Shown piece by piece: positions 52,849 to 52,878 of a stretch of DNA of 52,878 bases. Every line of letters starts with the position of its first letter. The stretch's first letter is position 1. The position numbers were made by a program, and so were the translations under genes. The stretch covers positions 1 through 52,878 of the forward strand of contig JAQXIX010000034.1 in NCBI GenBank assembly GCA_029008005.1. The letters are read 5' to 3'. The notes below the pieces were generated by a model that saw only the letters and a list, made by a program, of their open reading frames with translations, searched no databases and was not told the origin of the DNA. This DNA is from Bacillota bacterium (lineage in GTDB: Bacteria; Bacillota; Clostridia; Peptostreptococcales; Anaerovoracaceae).

Positions 52849-52878
52849 TGGCACCCCCAGCCGGAATCGAACCGACAA
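52849..52878 (-). tRNA. tRNA, 3' part only (window edge)
   Basis: On the minus strand the visible 30 bases end in encoded CCA with discriminator G, preceded by acceptor strand TGGGGGT and a T arm GTCGG-TTCGATT-CCGGC. The anticodon lies outside the window, so the amino acid cannot be told. Confidence 0.8.

Noticed and set aside
1-52878. Mobile elements, prophage, toxin-antitoxin or defence islands
   Set aside because: I found no transposase, integrase, phage, restriction or CRISPR-like genes or flanking repeats; the window is made of housekeeping and fermentation genes.

Overview
The window looks like chromosome of a strictly anaerobic, Gram-positive, moderately low-GC Clostridia member. Evidence: Bacillota-style gene order throughout (tmk-holB-ricT, rpmB-asp23-recG-rsmD-coaD, ftsK-rimO-pgsA-cinA-recA, rplU-rpmA-obgE, rpsT-lepA-hemW, dnaG-rpoD-trmK-nif3), oxygen-sensitive class III ribonucleotide reductase (nrdD/nrdG), many radical-SAM enzymes, strong AGGAGG ribosome sites, and a 4-hydroxybutyrate fermentation cluster whose dehydratase closely resembles that of Clostridium aminobutyricum. 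I infer a relative of that species (Anaerovoracaceae / former Family XIII); this is from memory of protein sequences, not from a search. Several genes that sit inside these clusters in spore formers (gpr and spoIIP between rpsT and lepA) are absent, which hints at a non-sporulating lineage.

Layout. 1-160: 3' end of an rRNA operon (5S rRNA plus terminator). 280-4110: small membrane protein, tmk, holB, ricT, tRNA methyltransferase, a membrane-anchored small protein and an AbrB-type regulator. 4187-7516: murA, then on the minus strand an exported lipoprotein that looks like a catalytically dead PepD dipeptidase, then a GNAT acetyltransferase. 7669-10576: nrdDG behind candidate NrdR boxes. 10654-17798: rpmB, asp23, recG, rsmD, coaD, a coiled-coil protein, tmcAL, ackA, rpmF. 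17978-18985 (minus): asd. 19160-26875: uppP, ftsK, rimO, pgsA, cinA, recA (two promoters and a LexA box). 27015-33493: rplU, rpmA, obgE, an HD hydrolase, two linked radical-SAM-family genes, comEA, rpsT. 33660-38799: deoD, lepA, hemW, glpK. 38912-43641: nfu, abfD, a cysteine-rich protein, abfT and abfH. 43741-52122: DUF975 membrane protein, cysteine-rich small protein, M16 peptidase, dut, dgt, dnaG, rpoD, trmK, nif3. 52129-end: RNase P RNA, tRNA-Leu(CAG), and the 3' end of a minus-strand tRNA.

How genes work together. AbfH interconverts succinate semialdehyde and 4-hydroxybutyrate, AbfT activates 4-hydroxybutyrate to its CoA ester, and AbfD dehydrates it to crotonyl-CoA, which can be reduced to butyrate; acetate released by the CoA transferase connects to acetate kinase. 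nfu and the 89-residue cysteine-rich protein flank or interrupt this pathway and may serve the oxygen-sensitive [4Fe-4S] cluster of AbfD. Most of the rest is DNA replication/repair, translation and envelope housekeeping.

I see no mobile element, CRISPR array, prophage or toxin-antitoxin pair, and no intergenic stretch over 300 bases. The most unusual items are the degenerate PepD-like lipoprotein, the cysteine-rich protein within the 4-hydroxybutyrate operon, the L21 protein with a C-terminal helix-extended-loop-helix module, and an L27 lacking the usual cleaved N-terminal extension together with absence of the Prp protease gene.
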